Positions 8,995 through 18,160 of a stretch of DNA of 64,000 nucleotides are shown piece by piece. This DNA is from Acidovorax carolinensis (GTDB lineage Bacteria; Pseudomonadota; Gammaproteobacteria; Burkholderiales; Burkholderiaceae_C), in contig NZ_CP021361.1 in assembly GCF_002157145.1 (NCBI RefSeq), positions 868,001-932,000 of the forward strand, written 5' to 3'. The notes beneath the pieces are model-generated. The model saw only the letters and a program-made list of their open reading frames with translations. It did no database searches and was not told the DNA's origin. Made by a program: the position numbers and the translations under genes. Position 1 is the first letter of the stretch. Each line of letters starts with the position of its first letter.

Positions 8995-9036
8995 GGCGTG
9001 CTCTCGGGTGGTGTGAATGGATGGGTGAAGCGGGCG

Positions 9037-9417
9037 TTACAGCGCCTGGGTAGGCACGTGGTGGCGCAGTTCGGTCTGGCGGTTGTGGCCATCGACAAAC
9101 ACGAGTTGGGGCTCGTGCGTGGCGACCTGGTCTTCGGGCACCTGGGCAAACGCCGCAATGATGAGCAGGTCGCCCACGGCGGCGCGGCGGGCCGCCGAGC
9201 CGTTGACCGAGATCATGCCGCTACCGCGCTGGCCCTTGATGGCGTAGGTGATGAAGCGCTCGCCGTTGTTGATGTTCCAGATGTGGACCTGTTCGTTTTC
9301 GCAGATGTTGGCGGCGTCGAGCAGGTCTTCGTCGATGGCGCAGGAGCCTTCGTAGTGCAGCTCGCAGTGGGTGGCGGCAACGCGGTGGATTTTGGACTTG
9401 AGCAGGGTGCGGTACAT
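9037..9417 (-). CDS. panD: Aspartate 1-decarboxylase (pyruvoyl enzyme)
   Basis: A 126-residue proenzyme making beta-alanine from aspartate for pantothenate. The self-cleavage site Gly24-Ser25 is intact in [12 protein letters not shown], and the start [12 protein letters not shown] is the conserved family N-terminus, which includes Lys9. As the sequence stands there is no stop between nadB and this gene: the nadB frame reads straight into panD, giving a potential ~671-residue fusion (see nadB). Because PanD must process itself, an N-terminal fusion would still release an active alpha chain after cleavage at Ser25. Confidence 0.93.
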   Translation of the reverse strand: MYRTLLKSKIHRVAATHCELHYEGSCAIDEDLLDAANICENEQVHIWNINNGERFITYAIKGQRGSGMISVNGSAARRAAVGDLLIIAAFAQVPEDQVATHEPQLVFVDGHNRQTELRHHVPTQAL

Positions 9418-9457
9418 GGTGGTGCGGGTGGGGTAAGGGCGGTGTCGGGGGCTGGGT

Positions 9458-11052
9458 TCAGTGGCGCGCCACCGGTGGCACCAGGATGGTGGGCGCTGCG
9501 GGGCGGCAAGCGCCGGGTAGTCGCGGCTGTAGTGCAGGCCGCGGCTTTCGCGGCGCAGTTGCGCGCTTTTTACGATGAGGTCGGCCACCTGCACCAGGTT
9601 GCGCAGCTCCAGCAGGTCGCGCGTGATGTGAAAGTGGGCGTAGAACTCCTGGATCTCGGCCTGCAGCAGGGCGATGCGGTGGGCGGCGCGTTCCAGGCGC
9701 TTGTTGGTGCGCACGATGCCCACGTAGTCCCACATGAAGCGGCGCAGCTCGTCCCAGTTGTGCGAGATGACCACCGACTCGTCGGCGTCCTGCACGCGGC
9801 TGTCGTCCCAGCGCGGCAGCGGCGGGATGGGCGTGCGCGGCGCTGCCGCGATGGCGTGGGCCGCCGCGCGGGCGAACACGATGCATTCGAGCAGCGAGTT
9901 GCTGGCCAGCCGGTTGGCCCCGTGCAGGCCGGTGTAGGCGGCCTCGCCCACGGCAAACAGGCCGGGCACATCGGTGCGGCCGGCCAGGTCGGTCAGCACG
10001 CCGCCGCAGGTGAAATGGGCCGTGGGCACCACGGGAATGGGTTCCTTGGTGATGTCGATGCCCAGCGACGCGCAGTGCGCGAGGATGTTGGGGAAATGCT
10101 CTTGCAGAAATGCGGGGCTCTGGTGCGAGATGTCGAGCAGCACGCAATCGAGACCGTGCTTCTTCATCTCGTAGTCGATGGCGCGGGCCACCACGTCGCG
10201 CGGGGCCAGCTCGCCGCGGGCATCGTGTTCGGGCATGAAGCGTGTGCCACCCGCCGATGGTGGAAGCAGCAGCCGCCCGCCCTCGCCGCGCACCGCCTCG
10301 CTGATCAGGAACGACTTGGCATGCGGGTGGTACAGCCCTGTGGGGTGGAACTGGATGAACTCCATGTTGCCCACGCGGCAGCCCGCGCGCCAGGCCGCGG
10401 CAATGCCGTCGCCGGTGGCGGTGTCGGGGTTGGTGGTGTACAGGTACACCTTGCCCGCGCCGCCCGTGGCCAGGATGGTTTGTGGCGCGTGGAAGGTGAC
10501 GACCTCGTCGGTGCCCGCGTCCAGCGCATACAGGCCCAGGCACTGCTGCGGGCCCGCCAGGCCGAGCTTGTGGCTGGTGATGACGTCCACCAGCGTGTGC
10601 TGCTCGAACAGCGTGATGCCGGGCGTGCCGCGCACCACATCGATCAGCGTGCGTTGCACGGCGGCGCCGGTGGCGTCGGTCACATGGGCAATGCGGCGCG
10701 CGCTGTGGCCGCCTTCGCGCGTGAGGTGCAGCTGGTCGCCTTCCAGCGAAAACGGCACGCCCAGCTGGCGCAGCCAGGCGATGGCCTCGGGGGCGTTTTC
10801 CACCACGAAGCGCGTGGCGGCCAGGTCGCACAGGCCGGCGCCGGCCACCAGGGTGTCCTCAATGTGCGCGGCAAAGCTGTCGTCGTCGGCCAGCACGGCG
10901 GCAATGCCGCCCTGGGCCCAGGCGCTGGCGCCGTCCTGCAGCTGGCGTTTGGTGATGACGGCCACGCGGTGCGTGGGCGCCAGGTGCAGGGCGGCCGAGA
11001 GGCCTGCGAGGCCGCTGCCTACGATGAGAACGTCAAAGTCGTGGGATTGCAT
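9458..11052 (-). CDS. nadB: L-aspartate oxidase, with a one-base frameshift near the 3' end
   Basis: A flavoprotein oxidising L-aspartate to iminoaspartate, the substrate of NadA. Visible are the FAD-binding [14 protein letters not shown], the [14 protein letters not shown] signature, [21 protein letters not shown] and the C-terminal [10 protein letters not shown]. Homologues end in a PTILVPP-like tail followed by a stop. That tail ([12 protein letters not shown], stop at 9458) is present but in the -1 frame. One extra base in the four-G run at about 9499-9502 would restore it. As written the frame instead continues into panD (stop at 9037). A sequencing slip is the simplest reading; a real fusion is possible. 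Confidence 0.88.
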
Positions 11053-11114
11053 GGAGGCTTTCTGTGGTCTGAGCAACGGGCGCTGCACTGCGCCAGTGCC
11101 GCCGTGGAACTGGC

Positions 11115-11172
11115 TTGGCCAGGCCACGGGTGGCGTCCCCCTTGGGGGAAGACGCGAAGCGGCTCAGGGGGG
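11115..11172 (-). repeat. Second repeat family (CCCCTGAG...CTTCCCCC...GGGGACGCC), copy 1
   Basis: Read on the minus strand, the segment starts at the scpA stop codon with CCCCCCTGAGCCGCTTCGCG, then TCTTCCCCC, a three-base spacer, GGGGGACGCC. The CCCCC/GGGGG and GCCGCTTCGCG parts can form small hairpins. The same string, with variations, recurs on the plus strand at 61232 between urtA and urtB. It has no coding character and lies between scpA and nadB. Confidence 0.6.
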
Positions 11173-12018
11173 TCATGCGGGTGTATAGGCCAGCCGGACG
11201 TAGATGGGGGCGAAGGCCTCGGCCTGGGTGATCTCGATCAGGGTCTCTTTGGCCAGCTCCAGCAGCGCGATGAAGGTCACCACCAGCACGGTGCTGCCGT
11301 GGCTGGGGTCGAACAGCTCTTCAAACTCGACAAAGCGGCGCCCCTTGAGGGTTCGGAGCACCATGCTCATGTATTCGCGCACGCTCAGCTCCTCGCGGGT
11401 GATCTTGTGGTGCTGCACGAGGCGGGCGCGCTTCAAAATGTCATACCAGGCTTCCTGCAGATCGACCACATGCACATCCGGAAAGCGTGGCTGCAGGCTC
11501 TGCTCGATGGTCACCTGCGCCTTCACAAAGTCGCGCCCATACTGCGGCAGTTGCGCCAGGCGCATGGCGGCCATCTTCATCTGCTCGTATTCGAGCAGGC
11601 GGCGCACCAGCTCGGCGCGCGGGTCTTCGGCTTCTTCGCTGCCTTCCTGCTTTTTGGGCGGCAGCAGCATGCGCGACTTGATCTCGATCAGCATGGCTGC
11701 CATCAGCAGGTATTCCGCGGCCAGCTCCAGGTTGCGGCTGCGGATCTCGTCCACGTACACCAGATACTGGCGCGTGAGGCCGGCCATGGGGATGTCGAGG
11801 ATGTTGAAGTTCTGCTTGCGGATCAGGTACAGCAGCAGATCGAGCGGGCCTTCAAAGGCCTCCAGAAAGACTTCGAGCGCGTCGGGCGGGATGTACAGGT
11901 CTTGCGGCAGCGCAAACAGGGGCTCGCCATACAGGCGGGCCAGCGCCACCTGGTCCACCACGTCGGGCATGGTGCCCGGGGTGATGGCAGTGGCCTCGGC
12001 AGGGCTTGCGCTGCGCAT
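11173..12018 (-). CDS. scpA: Segregation and condensation protein A
   Basis: A 281-residue kleisin of the SMC-ScpA-ScpB chromosome condensation complex. The N-terminal kleisin signature reads FEGPLDLLLYLIRKQNFNILDIP, followed by YLLMAAMLIEIKSRMLLP; the C-terminal winged helix ends in a VVTFIALLELAKE stretch. It lies upstream of nadB on the same strand, separated by a repeat, and downstream of a DUF3460 gene. No scpB is visible here. Confidence 0.93.
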   Translation of the reverse strand: MRSASPAEATAITPGTMPDVVDQVALARLYGEPLFALPQDLYIPPDALEVFLEAFEGPLDLLLYLIRKQNFNILDIPMAGLTRQYLVYVDEIRSRNLELAAEYLLMAAMLIEIKSRMLLPPKKQEGSEEAEDPRAELVRRLLEYEQMKMAAMRLAQLPQYGRDFVKAQVTIEQSLQPRFPDVHVVDLQEAWYDILKRARLVQHHKITREELSVREYMSMVLRTLKGRRFVEFEELFDPSHGSTVLVVTFIALLELAKETLIEITQAEAFAPIYVRLAYTPA

Positions 12019-12028
12019 GGATTGCTAT

Positions 12029-12079
12029 GCTATCAATAGCTGCTTGCGCTTGCTGGTAAAGCGCAAGAGGCCATTCTCA
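12029..12079 (+). repeat. Palindromic AGCGCTT-type repeat, between scpA and the DUF3460 gene
   Basis: AATAGCTGCTTGCGCTT, a six-base loop, AAAGCGCAAGAGGCC and a short ATT tail. The arms GCTTGCGCTT and AAGCGCAAG form a clean stem. It fills the gap between two same-strand genes. Confidence 0.75.
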
Positions 12080-12082
12080 TGC

Positions 12083-12289
12083 TCAATCCGCGTTGGTCTG
12101 GTAGACGTAGGGCTTTTGCGGCACCTGGGCATCGCGGTATTCGCCCCAGATCTTGCGGTCGACCTGCTTGTCCCACAGCAGGGCGCGGCCCGCACGCTGC
12201 TGCGCATCAAGCTCGGGCCTTTGTGCCTTGAGCTGCTCGATGAACTGGGTGGCTTCGGACTGGTAGTCGGGGCGGCGGAAAATGGACAT
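12083..12289 (-). CDS. DUF3460 family protein
   Basis: A 68-residue protein beginning MSIFRRPDYQSEATQFIEQL, the characteristic start of DUF3460, with a conserved AGRALLWDKQ core. No signal peptide or membrane segment is present. The family is largely beta-proteobacterial and often found beside scpA, as here; function is unknown. The start at 12289 was chosen on the family N-terminus; the frame stays open far upstream but overlaps the divergent lipoprotein gene. Confidence 0.85.
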   Translation of the reverse strand: MSIFRRPDYQSEATQFIEQLKAQRPELDAQQRAGRALLWDKQVDRKIWGEYRDAQVPQKPYVYQTNAD

Positions 12290-12331
12290 GGACTGATAAC
12301 CTCTCTTTCTTGATTTTACCGGGAGCCTTCC

Positions 12332-12844
12332 ATGACCTTTCATTTCAGTGCCCTGGCCTTTGCCGCGGCGGCCCTCGGCCTGGTGGCCCTTGCCGGGTGC
12401 GACGCGCAGCGCATCAGTGAACTGCAGCCCGGTGTTTCCACCGAGGCCGACGTGCGCGACCGCTTTGGCGCCCCCGAAACCATCTGGGACGAGGCCGATG
12501 GCGCGCGCACCCTGGAATACAACCGCCAGCCCGCCGGCCAGATCAATTACATGATCACCGTGGGTGCCGATGGCCGGCTGGTGGCCGTGCGCCAGGTGCT
12601 CACGGCCGAGAACTTTGCCCGCATCACGCCCGGCATGGACATCGCGCTGGTGCGCCGCAGCCTGGGCAAGCCGGCCAAGGTCATACCCTACCGGCTGAGC
12701 GGGGAAACGCACCACGACTGGCGCTTTATCGAGCCGCCCAACGTTCCCAAGGTGTTCACCGTGGTGACCAAGGATGGCAGCACGGTGCTGCGCACGCAGA
12801 TCGGCCCCGACATGGACGCACCCGAGAACAAGGGCGGGCGCTGA
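12332..12844 (+). CDS. SmpA/OmlA (BamE)-like outer-membrane lipoprotein
   Basis: A 170-residue lipoprotein. A hydrophobic signal ends in the lipobox LAGC (Cys about 23). The mature part has two repeats of the BamE-like pattern: LQPGVSTEADVRDRFGAPE and ITPGMDIALVRRSLGKPAK. Such modules bind the outer-membrane beta-barrel assembly machinery, but the double module suggests a paralogue rather than BamE itself. A GGGAG precedes the ATG. It is divergent from the DUF3460 gene. Confidence 0.8.
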   Translation: MTFHFSALAFAAAALGLVALAGCDAQRISELQPGVSTEADVRDRFGAPETIWDEADGARTLEYNRQPAGQINYMITVGADGRLVAVRQVLTAENFARITPGMDIALVRRSLGKPAKVIPYRLSGETHHDWRFIEPPNVPKVFTVVTKDGSTVLRTQIGPDMDAPENKGGR

Positions 12845-12877
12845 TTTCCGCACCCGGGCGCGGCGCCTCGTAGGCGC

Positions 12878-14536
12878 TTACGGGGCAATCTTGCGCTTCA
12901 GCGCCCGCGCCACCGCCGGTGGCAGGCTCGGCAGCGAGCGCAGCAGCCAGGGCAGCAGCTTGCGCTTGAGCCCGCTGAGCGACTGCGGCACCATCGCCTC
13001 GATCAGGTGCGGCCCGGGCGTGGCCAGGGCGTGCTCCAGCGCCCGCACAAACTCCTCCGCCGTAGTGGTGCGCACGCCGTGCACGCCCATGCCCTGCGCG
13101 AGCTGGGCGAAGTGGATCACCGGGCCCGTCAGGTGCAGTTGCGACCGGGCCTTGGCGCCCACTTTTTCGGCGCCCACACGCTCCAGCTCCACGTTGAGCA
13201 CCGAATACGAGGCGTTGTTGAAGATGACCGAGACGACATTGAGCTTCTCGCGCGCCATGGTCCACAGCGCCTGGATGGTGTACATCGCCGTGCCGTCGCC
13301 GATCAGCGCGAGCACCGGGCGTGTCGGGCAGGCGATGGCCGCGCCGATGGCGTTGGGCAGGCCCTGGCCGATGGCGCCGCCCGTGAGGGTGATGAGGTCG
13401 TGGCGCGGCGCGCCGGCGGTGAAGGGCGCGAGCATCAGCCCCGAGGTGATGGCTTCGTCGATGACGATGGCGTTCTCGGGCAGCAGGTGGCCCACGGCCT
13501 TGCACACCTTCTCGGCGGTGAGCTTGCCGCGTGGTCGCCCAGGGCGGGCGGGGGCCTGCAGCGCGGGCTGGGTCTGGGCGGCACCCAGGGCCTGGGCGAG
13601 TTTTTCCAGGCTGGCGGCAGCGTCCTGCGCGGGCGTGGAGAGCGGGTGCACGGTGCAGCCGTCGGGCACCAGGTCGCTCTTTTTGCCCGGGTAGGCAAAG
13701 AACGACACCGGCGCCTTGGCGTCCACCAGAATCAGGTGCTCAATGCCCGCCAGCTGCACCCCGGCCAGTTCGGCCAGGTAGGCGATGCGCTCAACAAAGG
13801 GCAGGCTCGCGCCGCGCTCCAGCCGGGTGGGAAACACCTCGGCGAACACCTTCACGCCGCTGTGCGCCGCGATGCGCGCAGCGGCCCGCAGGCCGGGCTC
13901 GCGCAGCGCCTGCCCGCCCAGCAGCAGCGCGGCCTTGCCGCCCGCACGCACTGCCTGAGCGATGGCTTGCACCGTGGCATCGTCCGCCGCCCCGGGGCGC
14001 GGCGGCGGCGGTGGCGCGCAGGGCACGCCGCCCTCGCCCCACGATACATCGGCCGGCAGGATCAGCGTGGCCACCTGGCCGGGCAGGCCGCGCGCGGCGG
14101 CGATGGCGTCCACGGCATCCTTGCAGAGCCGGGCCGTGCTCTGCGAGGTGCGCACGAAGCCGGGCGACACATTGCGCGCCACGGTCTCAATGTCGGACTG
14201 CAGCTGCGCGTCGTACTGCGTGTGGGTGGTGGCATGGTCGCCCACGATGTTGACCACCGGCACCTTGCCCTTGCGCGCGTTGTGCAGGTTGGCCAGGCCG
14301 TTGCCCAGGCCGCAGCCCAGGTGCAGCAGCGTGGCGGCGGGCTGGCCGGCCATGCGCGCGTAGCCGTCGGCCGCGCCCGTGGCCACGCCCTCGAACAGGC
14401 ACAGCACGGCACGCATCGCGGGCGCGCTGTCGAGCGCGGCGACGAAGTGCATTTCTGACGTGCCGGGGTTGGTGAAGCAGGTGGTGATGCCGGCATCGAC
14501 CAGTGTTTGCATCAGGGCGTGGGCGCCGTTGGGCAT
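12878..14536 (-). CDS. ThDP-dependent enzyme, acetolactate synthase large subunit-like
   Basis: A 552-residue thiamine diphosphate enzyme with the three-domain POX/ALS layout. The N-terminal domain contains TNPGTSEMHFVAAL and the catalytic-type glutamate in LCLFEGVATGAADGYAR. The C-terminal domain carries the ThDP/Mg motif starting GDGTAMYTIQALW and ending in FNN. No small regulatory subunit follows and it lies last in an operon with a FAD dehydrogenase and a SulP transporter, so true branched-chain acetolactate synthase is unlikely. A benzoylformate decarboxylase-like or other 2-oxoacid activity fits better. The substrate is not evident. Confidence 0.8.
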   Translation of the reverse strand: MPNGAHALMQTLVDAGITTCFTNPGTSEMHFVAALDSAPAMRAVLCLFEGVATGAADGYARMAGQPAATLLHLGCGLGNGLANLHNARKGKVPVVNIVGDHATTHTQYDAQLQSDIETVARNVSPGFVRTSQSTARLCKDAVDAIAAARGLPGQVATLILPADVSWGEGGVPCAPPPPPRPGAADDATVQAIAQAVRAGGKAALLLGGQALREPGLRAAARIAAHSGVKVFAEVFPTRLERGASLPFVERIAYLAELAGVQLAGIEHLILVDAKAPVSFFAYPGKKSDLVPDGCTVHPLSTPAQDAAASLEKLAQALGAAQTQPALQAPARPGRPRGKLTAEKVCKAVGHLLPENAIVIDEAITSGLMLAPFTAGAPRHDLITLTGGAIGQGLPNAIGAAIACPTRPVLALIGDGTAMYTIQALWTMAREKLNVVSVIFNNASYSVLNVELERVGAEKVGAKARSQLHLTGPVIHFAQLAQGMGVHGVRTTTAEEFVRALEHALATPGPHLIEAMVPQSLSGLKRKLLPWLLRSLPSLPPAVARALKRKIAP

Positions 14537-14562
14537 GGGGTCTCCTGGGGTTTCGCTATTTT

Positions 14563-16170
14563 TCAGCCAGCGTTGATGGAGCGCGCGGTGGCCCGCGCGG
14601 TCAGGATGCAGCCGGGCAGGAAGGTGCCCTCCAGCGAGCGTTTGCCGCTGGCGCCACCGCCGCCAAAACCTGCCGCCTCGCCCACGCAGTACAGGCCGTC
14701 AATGGGCTGGTCGACGCCGTCGAGCACCCGGCTCGCCAGATCGGTCTGCAGGCCGCCCAGGCTTTTGCGCGTGATGAGCTGCATCTGGATGGCGATGTAC
14801 GGCCCGGCACCGGGCTTTTGCAGTGGCGCGGGCACGCAGGTGCGCAGCTTGTCGGGCCCCCACTGGCGCGCGTGCAGGATGCGGCGGATCTGGTCGTCGT
14901 TGTGCAGCTTGTCCTGGTTCGCAAAGTTGGCGTCGAAGGTGTCTGCCGTGGCCTGCAGCACCTCGGGCTGCACATCCTGCGAGCCGGTCAGCGCGTTCAT
15001 CTTGGCGGCCAGGCCAGCGAGCGTGTCGTCCACCAGGAAATGTTTGCTCTCGGCGGCCATCTGCTTGACCAGCCGATGGTTGCCCAGCAGCGTTTCCTTG
15101 AGGAACGCGGGGAACTGCATGTCGCGGATGCGCTGGTTGTGCTCGGCACCCGAGATGGCGAACTCCTTGGCTGCGATGCGCCAGTTCAGCAGGTGCCAGG
15201 TCCAGGGCTTGTCCTGCGCCGCGACGCGCTGGCACAGCCAGTGGGTGTCAAAACCCGTCACCAGCGGCTCGGGGCCGATGCGCCGGCCCTGGTGGTCGAG
15301 CCACAGTGCCGATTTGCACGGAATGGTGGACAGGCCATGCCCCTCGAAATGCGGGAACGGGTGCGGAAAGCCGGCGGCGTAGTTCCACATTTCGCCCGCG
15401 TGCGTGATGCGCGCGCCGAGCGCTTCGGCCACCCAGTGGTGCATGCGGCCGTCGGCGAACGGGTGGGCGCCGTTGAGCATCGTTGCGGGCATGGGGCGGT
15501 CCTGGGGCCAGTTGGCGCGGGTCTGCGCGTGACTGCCGTTGATGCCGCCCATGGCCAGCACCACCACGGGGGCCTGCAGCCGCACTTCGGCGCCGGTCTC
15601 TTCGTTGGCCGCCAGCACGCCCGCCGTGCGGCCCTGCTGCAGGTCCAGCGCACTGGCGCGGTGGCGGTGCAGCACGGTGAGGCGCCCGCCCGTGCCGGCC
15701 TGGTGCATCGCGGCGATCATGCGGCGCGTGAGTTCGCGCGCCGTGCCCCAGACGATGTGGTAGCGCGGCACGCTGTTGCCCTCGCCAAAGCGCCCGCGCT
15801 CCACCCAGTTCACGGCGGGCATGAACGTCACGCCTTCGCCGATCAGCCAGTCGTACACGTCGGCGCGCGAATGCTCCACGTAGTGGCGTGCCCACTGCAG
15901 GGGCAGCGTGTCATGGGCATCGAGTTCGCCAAAGCGCACCCAGTCGCGCAGCGCGGCTTCGGGCGTGTCGGGGATCTTCATGCGCGCCTGCAGCGGCGTG
16001 CCTACCAGCGCCATGCCGCCAAACGCCCACAGGGCCAGGCCGCCCAGGCGCTCTGGCGAGTCGCGGTCCACCAGCGCGACGCTGCGGCCCGCGCGCAGGC
16101 ATTCGAGCGCGGTCACGATGCCGGCCAGCCCGCCGCCGACGATCACCACGTCATGGCGCTGTGCTCCCAT
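14563..16170 (-). CDS. FAD-binding dehydrogenase (fumarate reductase/ketosteroid dehydrogenase-like)
   Basis: A 535-residue flavoprotein: Rossmann motif VVIVGGGLAGIVTALECL at the N-terminus, acidic ribose-binding end ALVDRD, and the C-terminal FAD-contact region GLYCVGEAAGFGGGGASGKRSLEGTFLPGC. The overall pattern is that of the family annotated as FAD-binding dehydrogenase, related to 3-ketosteroid dehydrogenases. No Tat signal is present, so it is cytoplasmic. It overlaps the 3' end of the SulP gene by 20 bases and is followed by the ThDP enzyme after 26 bases. The pathway is unknown. Confidence 0.82.
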   Translation of the reverse strand: MGAQRHDVVIVGGGLAGIVTALECLRAGRSVALVDRDSPERLGGLALWAFGGMALVGTPLQARMKIPDTPEAALRDWVRFGELDAHDTLPLQWARHYVEHSRADVYDWLIGEGVTFMPAVNWVERGRFGEGNSVPRYHIVWGTARELTRRMIAAMHQAGTGGRLTVLHRHRASALDLQQGRTAGVLAANEETGAEVRLQAPVVVLAMGGINGSHAQTRANWPQDRPMPATMLNGAHPFADGRMHHWVAEALGARITHAGEMWNYAAGFPHPFPHFEGHGLSTIPCKSALWLDHQGRRIGPEPLVTGFDTHWLCQRVAAQDKPWTWHLLNWRIAAKEFAISGAEHNQRIRDMQFPAFLKETLLGNHRLVKQMAAESKHFLVDDTLAGLAAKMNALTGSQDVQPEVLQATADTFDANFANQDKLHNDDQIRRILHARQWGPDKLRTCVPAPLQKPGAGPYIAIQMQLITRKSLGGLQTDLASRVLDGVDQPIDGLYCVGEAAGFGGGGASGKRSLEGTFLPGCILTARATARSINAG

Positions 16171-17899
16171 GGTTTGTCTCCTCTCGGTTCTTGTTGTGGT
16201 TCCCGGCGCTGGCCGCCTGCGCCGCGTTCTGCTCGGCCAGCCGGGCGCTGAAGCCCGAGCGTTCCATCAGCGAGCGTGGCTGCTCCTGCGCATCCACCAC
16301 CCACAGCACGCCGCCGCGCTGGCCCACGGCCTTGAGAATCTGCTCCAGGCCTTCGAGGCCCGTGGTATCGAGCGCGAACAGGTCGCGTGCGTCCAGCACC
16401 ACTTCGGGGCCCTCGGGCCCGGCCTCCACGGCCTGCACGATGGGGTCGATCTTGGCGGCCGCGCCAAAAAACAGCGCACCGTGCAGGTGCCAGGCCATGC
16501 GGGGGCGGGGGCCGGGCTCCAGTGCCAGCCCCTGTGCGTCCGCGGTGGCAGGGGTGGATGTAAGCGCGCGCTCGGCGCGGAACAGCGCGCTCATGCGCCG
16601 CACAAACAGCACGCACGACAGCACCAGCCCCACCTCCACCGCCACGGTGAGGTCGAACACCACGGTCAGCAAAAACGTGCCCAGCATCAGCAGCCGGTAG
16701 TGGTTGCTGAAATGCTTGAGGCGCGCAAACTCGTGCCATTCGCCCATGTTCCAGGCCACATGCAGCAGGATGCCCGCCAGCACCGCCAGCGGAATGTGCA
16801 GCGCCAGCGGCGCGGCCACCAGCACGATCACCGCCAGCGTGGCCGCATGCACCATGCCGGCAATGGGGCTGGTGGCGCCTGCGCGCAGGTTGGTGACGGT
16901 GCGGGCAATGGTGCCGGTGGCCGGCATGCCGCCGAAGAACGGCACCACGAAATTGGCCACGCCCTGCGCCATCAGCTCCTGGTTGGGGTCGTGCTTCTTG
17001 TAGTGCGGGTCGGTGGCCACCTGGTCGGCCACGCGCGCGCACAGCAGCGACTCGATGGCGCCCAAAAGCGCAATGGTGACCGTGGGCGTGACCAGCAGGC
17101 GCACCGTGTCCCACGAAAAATCGGGCAGCGCAAACGCCGGCAGTTGCTGCGGAATGCCGCCAAACTTGCTGCCGATGGTCTCCACCGGCATCTCCAGCCA
17201 GCGCGCCAGCGCCGTGAGCGTGACCAGCGCTACCACGGGCGCCGGAATGCGCGCAAAGCGGCGCACGGTGTGGCCCTCGGCCACGCGCAGCACCGGCGAG
17301 CCCTGCACAAACAGCCGTGGCCACAAGAACAGTCCGCCCAGGCAGGCGGCGCCCAGCGCCAGCGCATGGGGGTTGAAGCTGCCGATGTGCAGGGCCAGCG
17401 TGTGCACCTGCGAGAAGAAATTGCCCGGCATCTTGTCGATGGCCAGCCCCAGCCAGTCCTTGAGCTGCGACAGCCCGATCAGCACCGCGATGCCGTTGGT
17501 GAAGCCGATGACGATGCTCACGGGCACGAAGCGCACCAGGTTGCCCAGCTTGAACATTCCGAGCAGGAACAGCAGCACCCCCGCGCAGGCCGTGGAGATC
17601 AGCAGGTTGGCCACGCCATAGCGCTCGACGATGCCGTACACGATGACGATGAAGGCCCCCGCCGGCCCGCCAATTTGCACGTTGGTGCCGCCCAGCAGCG
17701 CGATCAGAAAGCCGCCGATGATGGCCGTCCACAGCCCCGCCTCGGGCTTGAGCCCGCTGGCGATGGCAAAGGCCATGGCCAGCGGCAGCGCCACGATGCC
17801 CACCGTGACACCCGCGCCCACATCGGCCAGCCAGCGGCTGCGGCTGTAGCCGCGCAGCGCATCCAGCAGGCGGGGGCGGAAGGCAAACGAAAAACGCAT
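16151..17899 (-). CDS. SulP family anion permease with STAS domain
   Basis: A 582-residue integral membrane protein with about 10-12 hydrophobic segments (residues ~20-400), including the SulP signature around GLKPEAGLWTAIIGGFLIAL and GGTNVQIGGPAGAF, followed by a cytoplasmic STAS domain (~440-560; VVLDARDLFALDTTGLEGLEQIL). SulP proteins carry sulfate, bicarbonate or dicarboxylates. The start MRFSFAFRP at 17899 matches the family; the upstream extension to 18016 is proline and histidine rich and unlikely. It is the first gene of an operon with the FAD dehydrogenase and ThDP enzyme, which hints at an organic-acid substrate. Confidence 0.9.
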   Translation of the reverse strand: MRFSFAFRPRLLDALRGYSRSRWLADVGAGVTVGIVALPLAMAFAIASGLKPEAGLWTAIIGGFLIALLGGTNVQIGGPAGAFIVIVYGIVERYGVANLLISTACAGVLLFLLGMFKLGNLVRFVPVSIVIGFTNGIAVLIGLSQLKDWLGLAIDKMPGNFFSQVHTLALHIGSFNPHALALGAACLGGLFLWPRLFVQGSPVLRVAEGHTVRRFARIPAPVVALVTLTALARWLEMPVETIGSKFGGIPQQLPAFALPDFSWDTVRLLVTPTVTIALLGAIESLLCARVADQVATDPHYKKHDPNQELMAQGVANFVVPFFGGMPATGTIARTVTNLRAGATSPIAGMVHAATLAVIVLVAAPLALHIPLAVLAGILLHVAWNMGEWHEFARLKHFSNHYRLLMLGTFLLTVVFDLTVAVEVGLVLSCVLFVRRMSALFRAERALTSTPATADAQGLALEPGPRPRMAWHLHGALFFGAAAKIDPIVQAVEAGPEGPEVVLDARDLFALDTTGLEGLEQILKAVGQRGGVLWVVDAQEQPRSLMERSGFSARLAEQNAAQAASAGNHNKNREETNHGSTAP

Positions 17900-18023
17900 G
17901 GATGGATGGAGTGGATGCGGGTGAAGAACGAAAAAGGCCCGGGCCGGTGCGCCAGTGTAGTGAGCCAGTGACGAAGTGCAACCGTGGCGGCCGCGACCCG
18001 ATCGCCTGCCGTCCATTTCGACG

Positions 18024-18086
18024 CTATTTTTCTAATAGCTGATGGCGCTTGATTGGCAAGCGCTACAGGCCGATATGATTGAAAAT
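18024..18086 (+). repeat. Palindromic AGCGCTT-type repeat, SulP-YitT gap
   Basis: AATAGCTGATGGCGCTT, a six-base loop, CAAGCGCTACAGGCC and a GATTGAAAAT tail, the same layout as the copies at 12029 and 52150. It lies between the divergent sulP and yitT-like genes, upstream of both. Confidence 0.7.
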
Positions 18087-18160
18087 CGTGCGGCGGGCCC
18101 CGTGGGCGCAGCGGTCAGCCGCCCCGCCGCCTGGCGCGTTGCTTGCTTGCCTCCACCCCC

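Noticed and set aside
8806..12039. A 1077-codon plus-strand open frame
   Set aside because: It is antisense to panD, nadB and scpA, has low-complexity Gly/Val/His/Gln composition typical of GC-rich shadow frames and no domain; the minus-strand genes are clear.
15908..17971. A 687-codon plus-strand open frame rich in Gln, His and Arg
   Set aside because: Antisense to the SulP permease, whose membrane segments and STAS domain are unmistakable.
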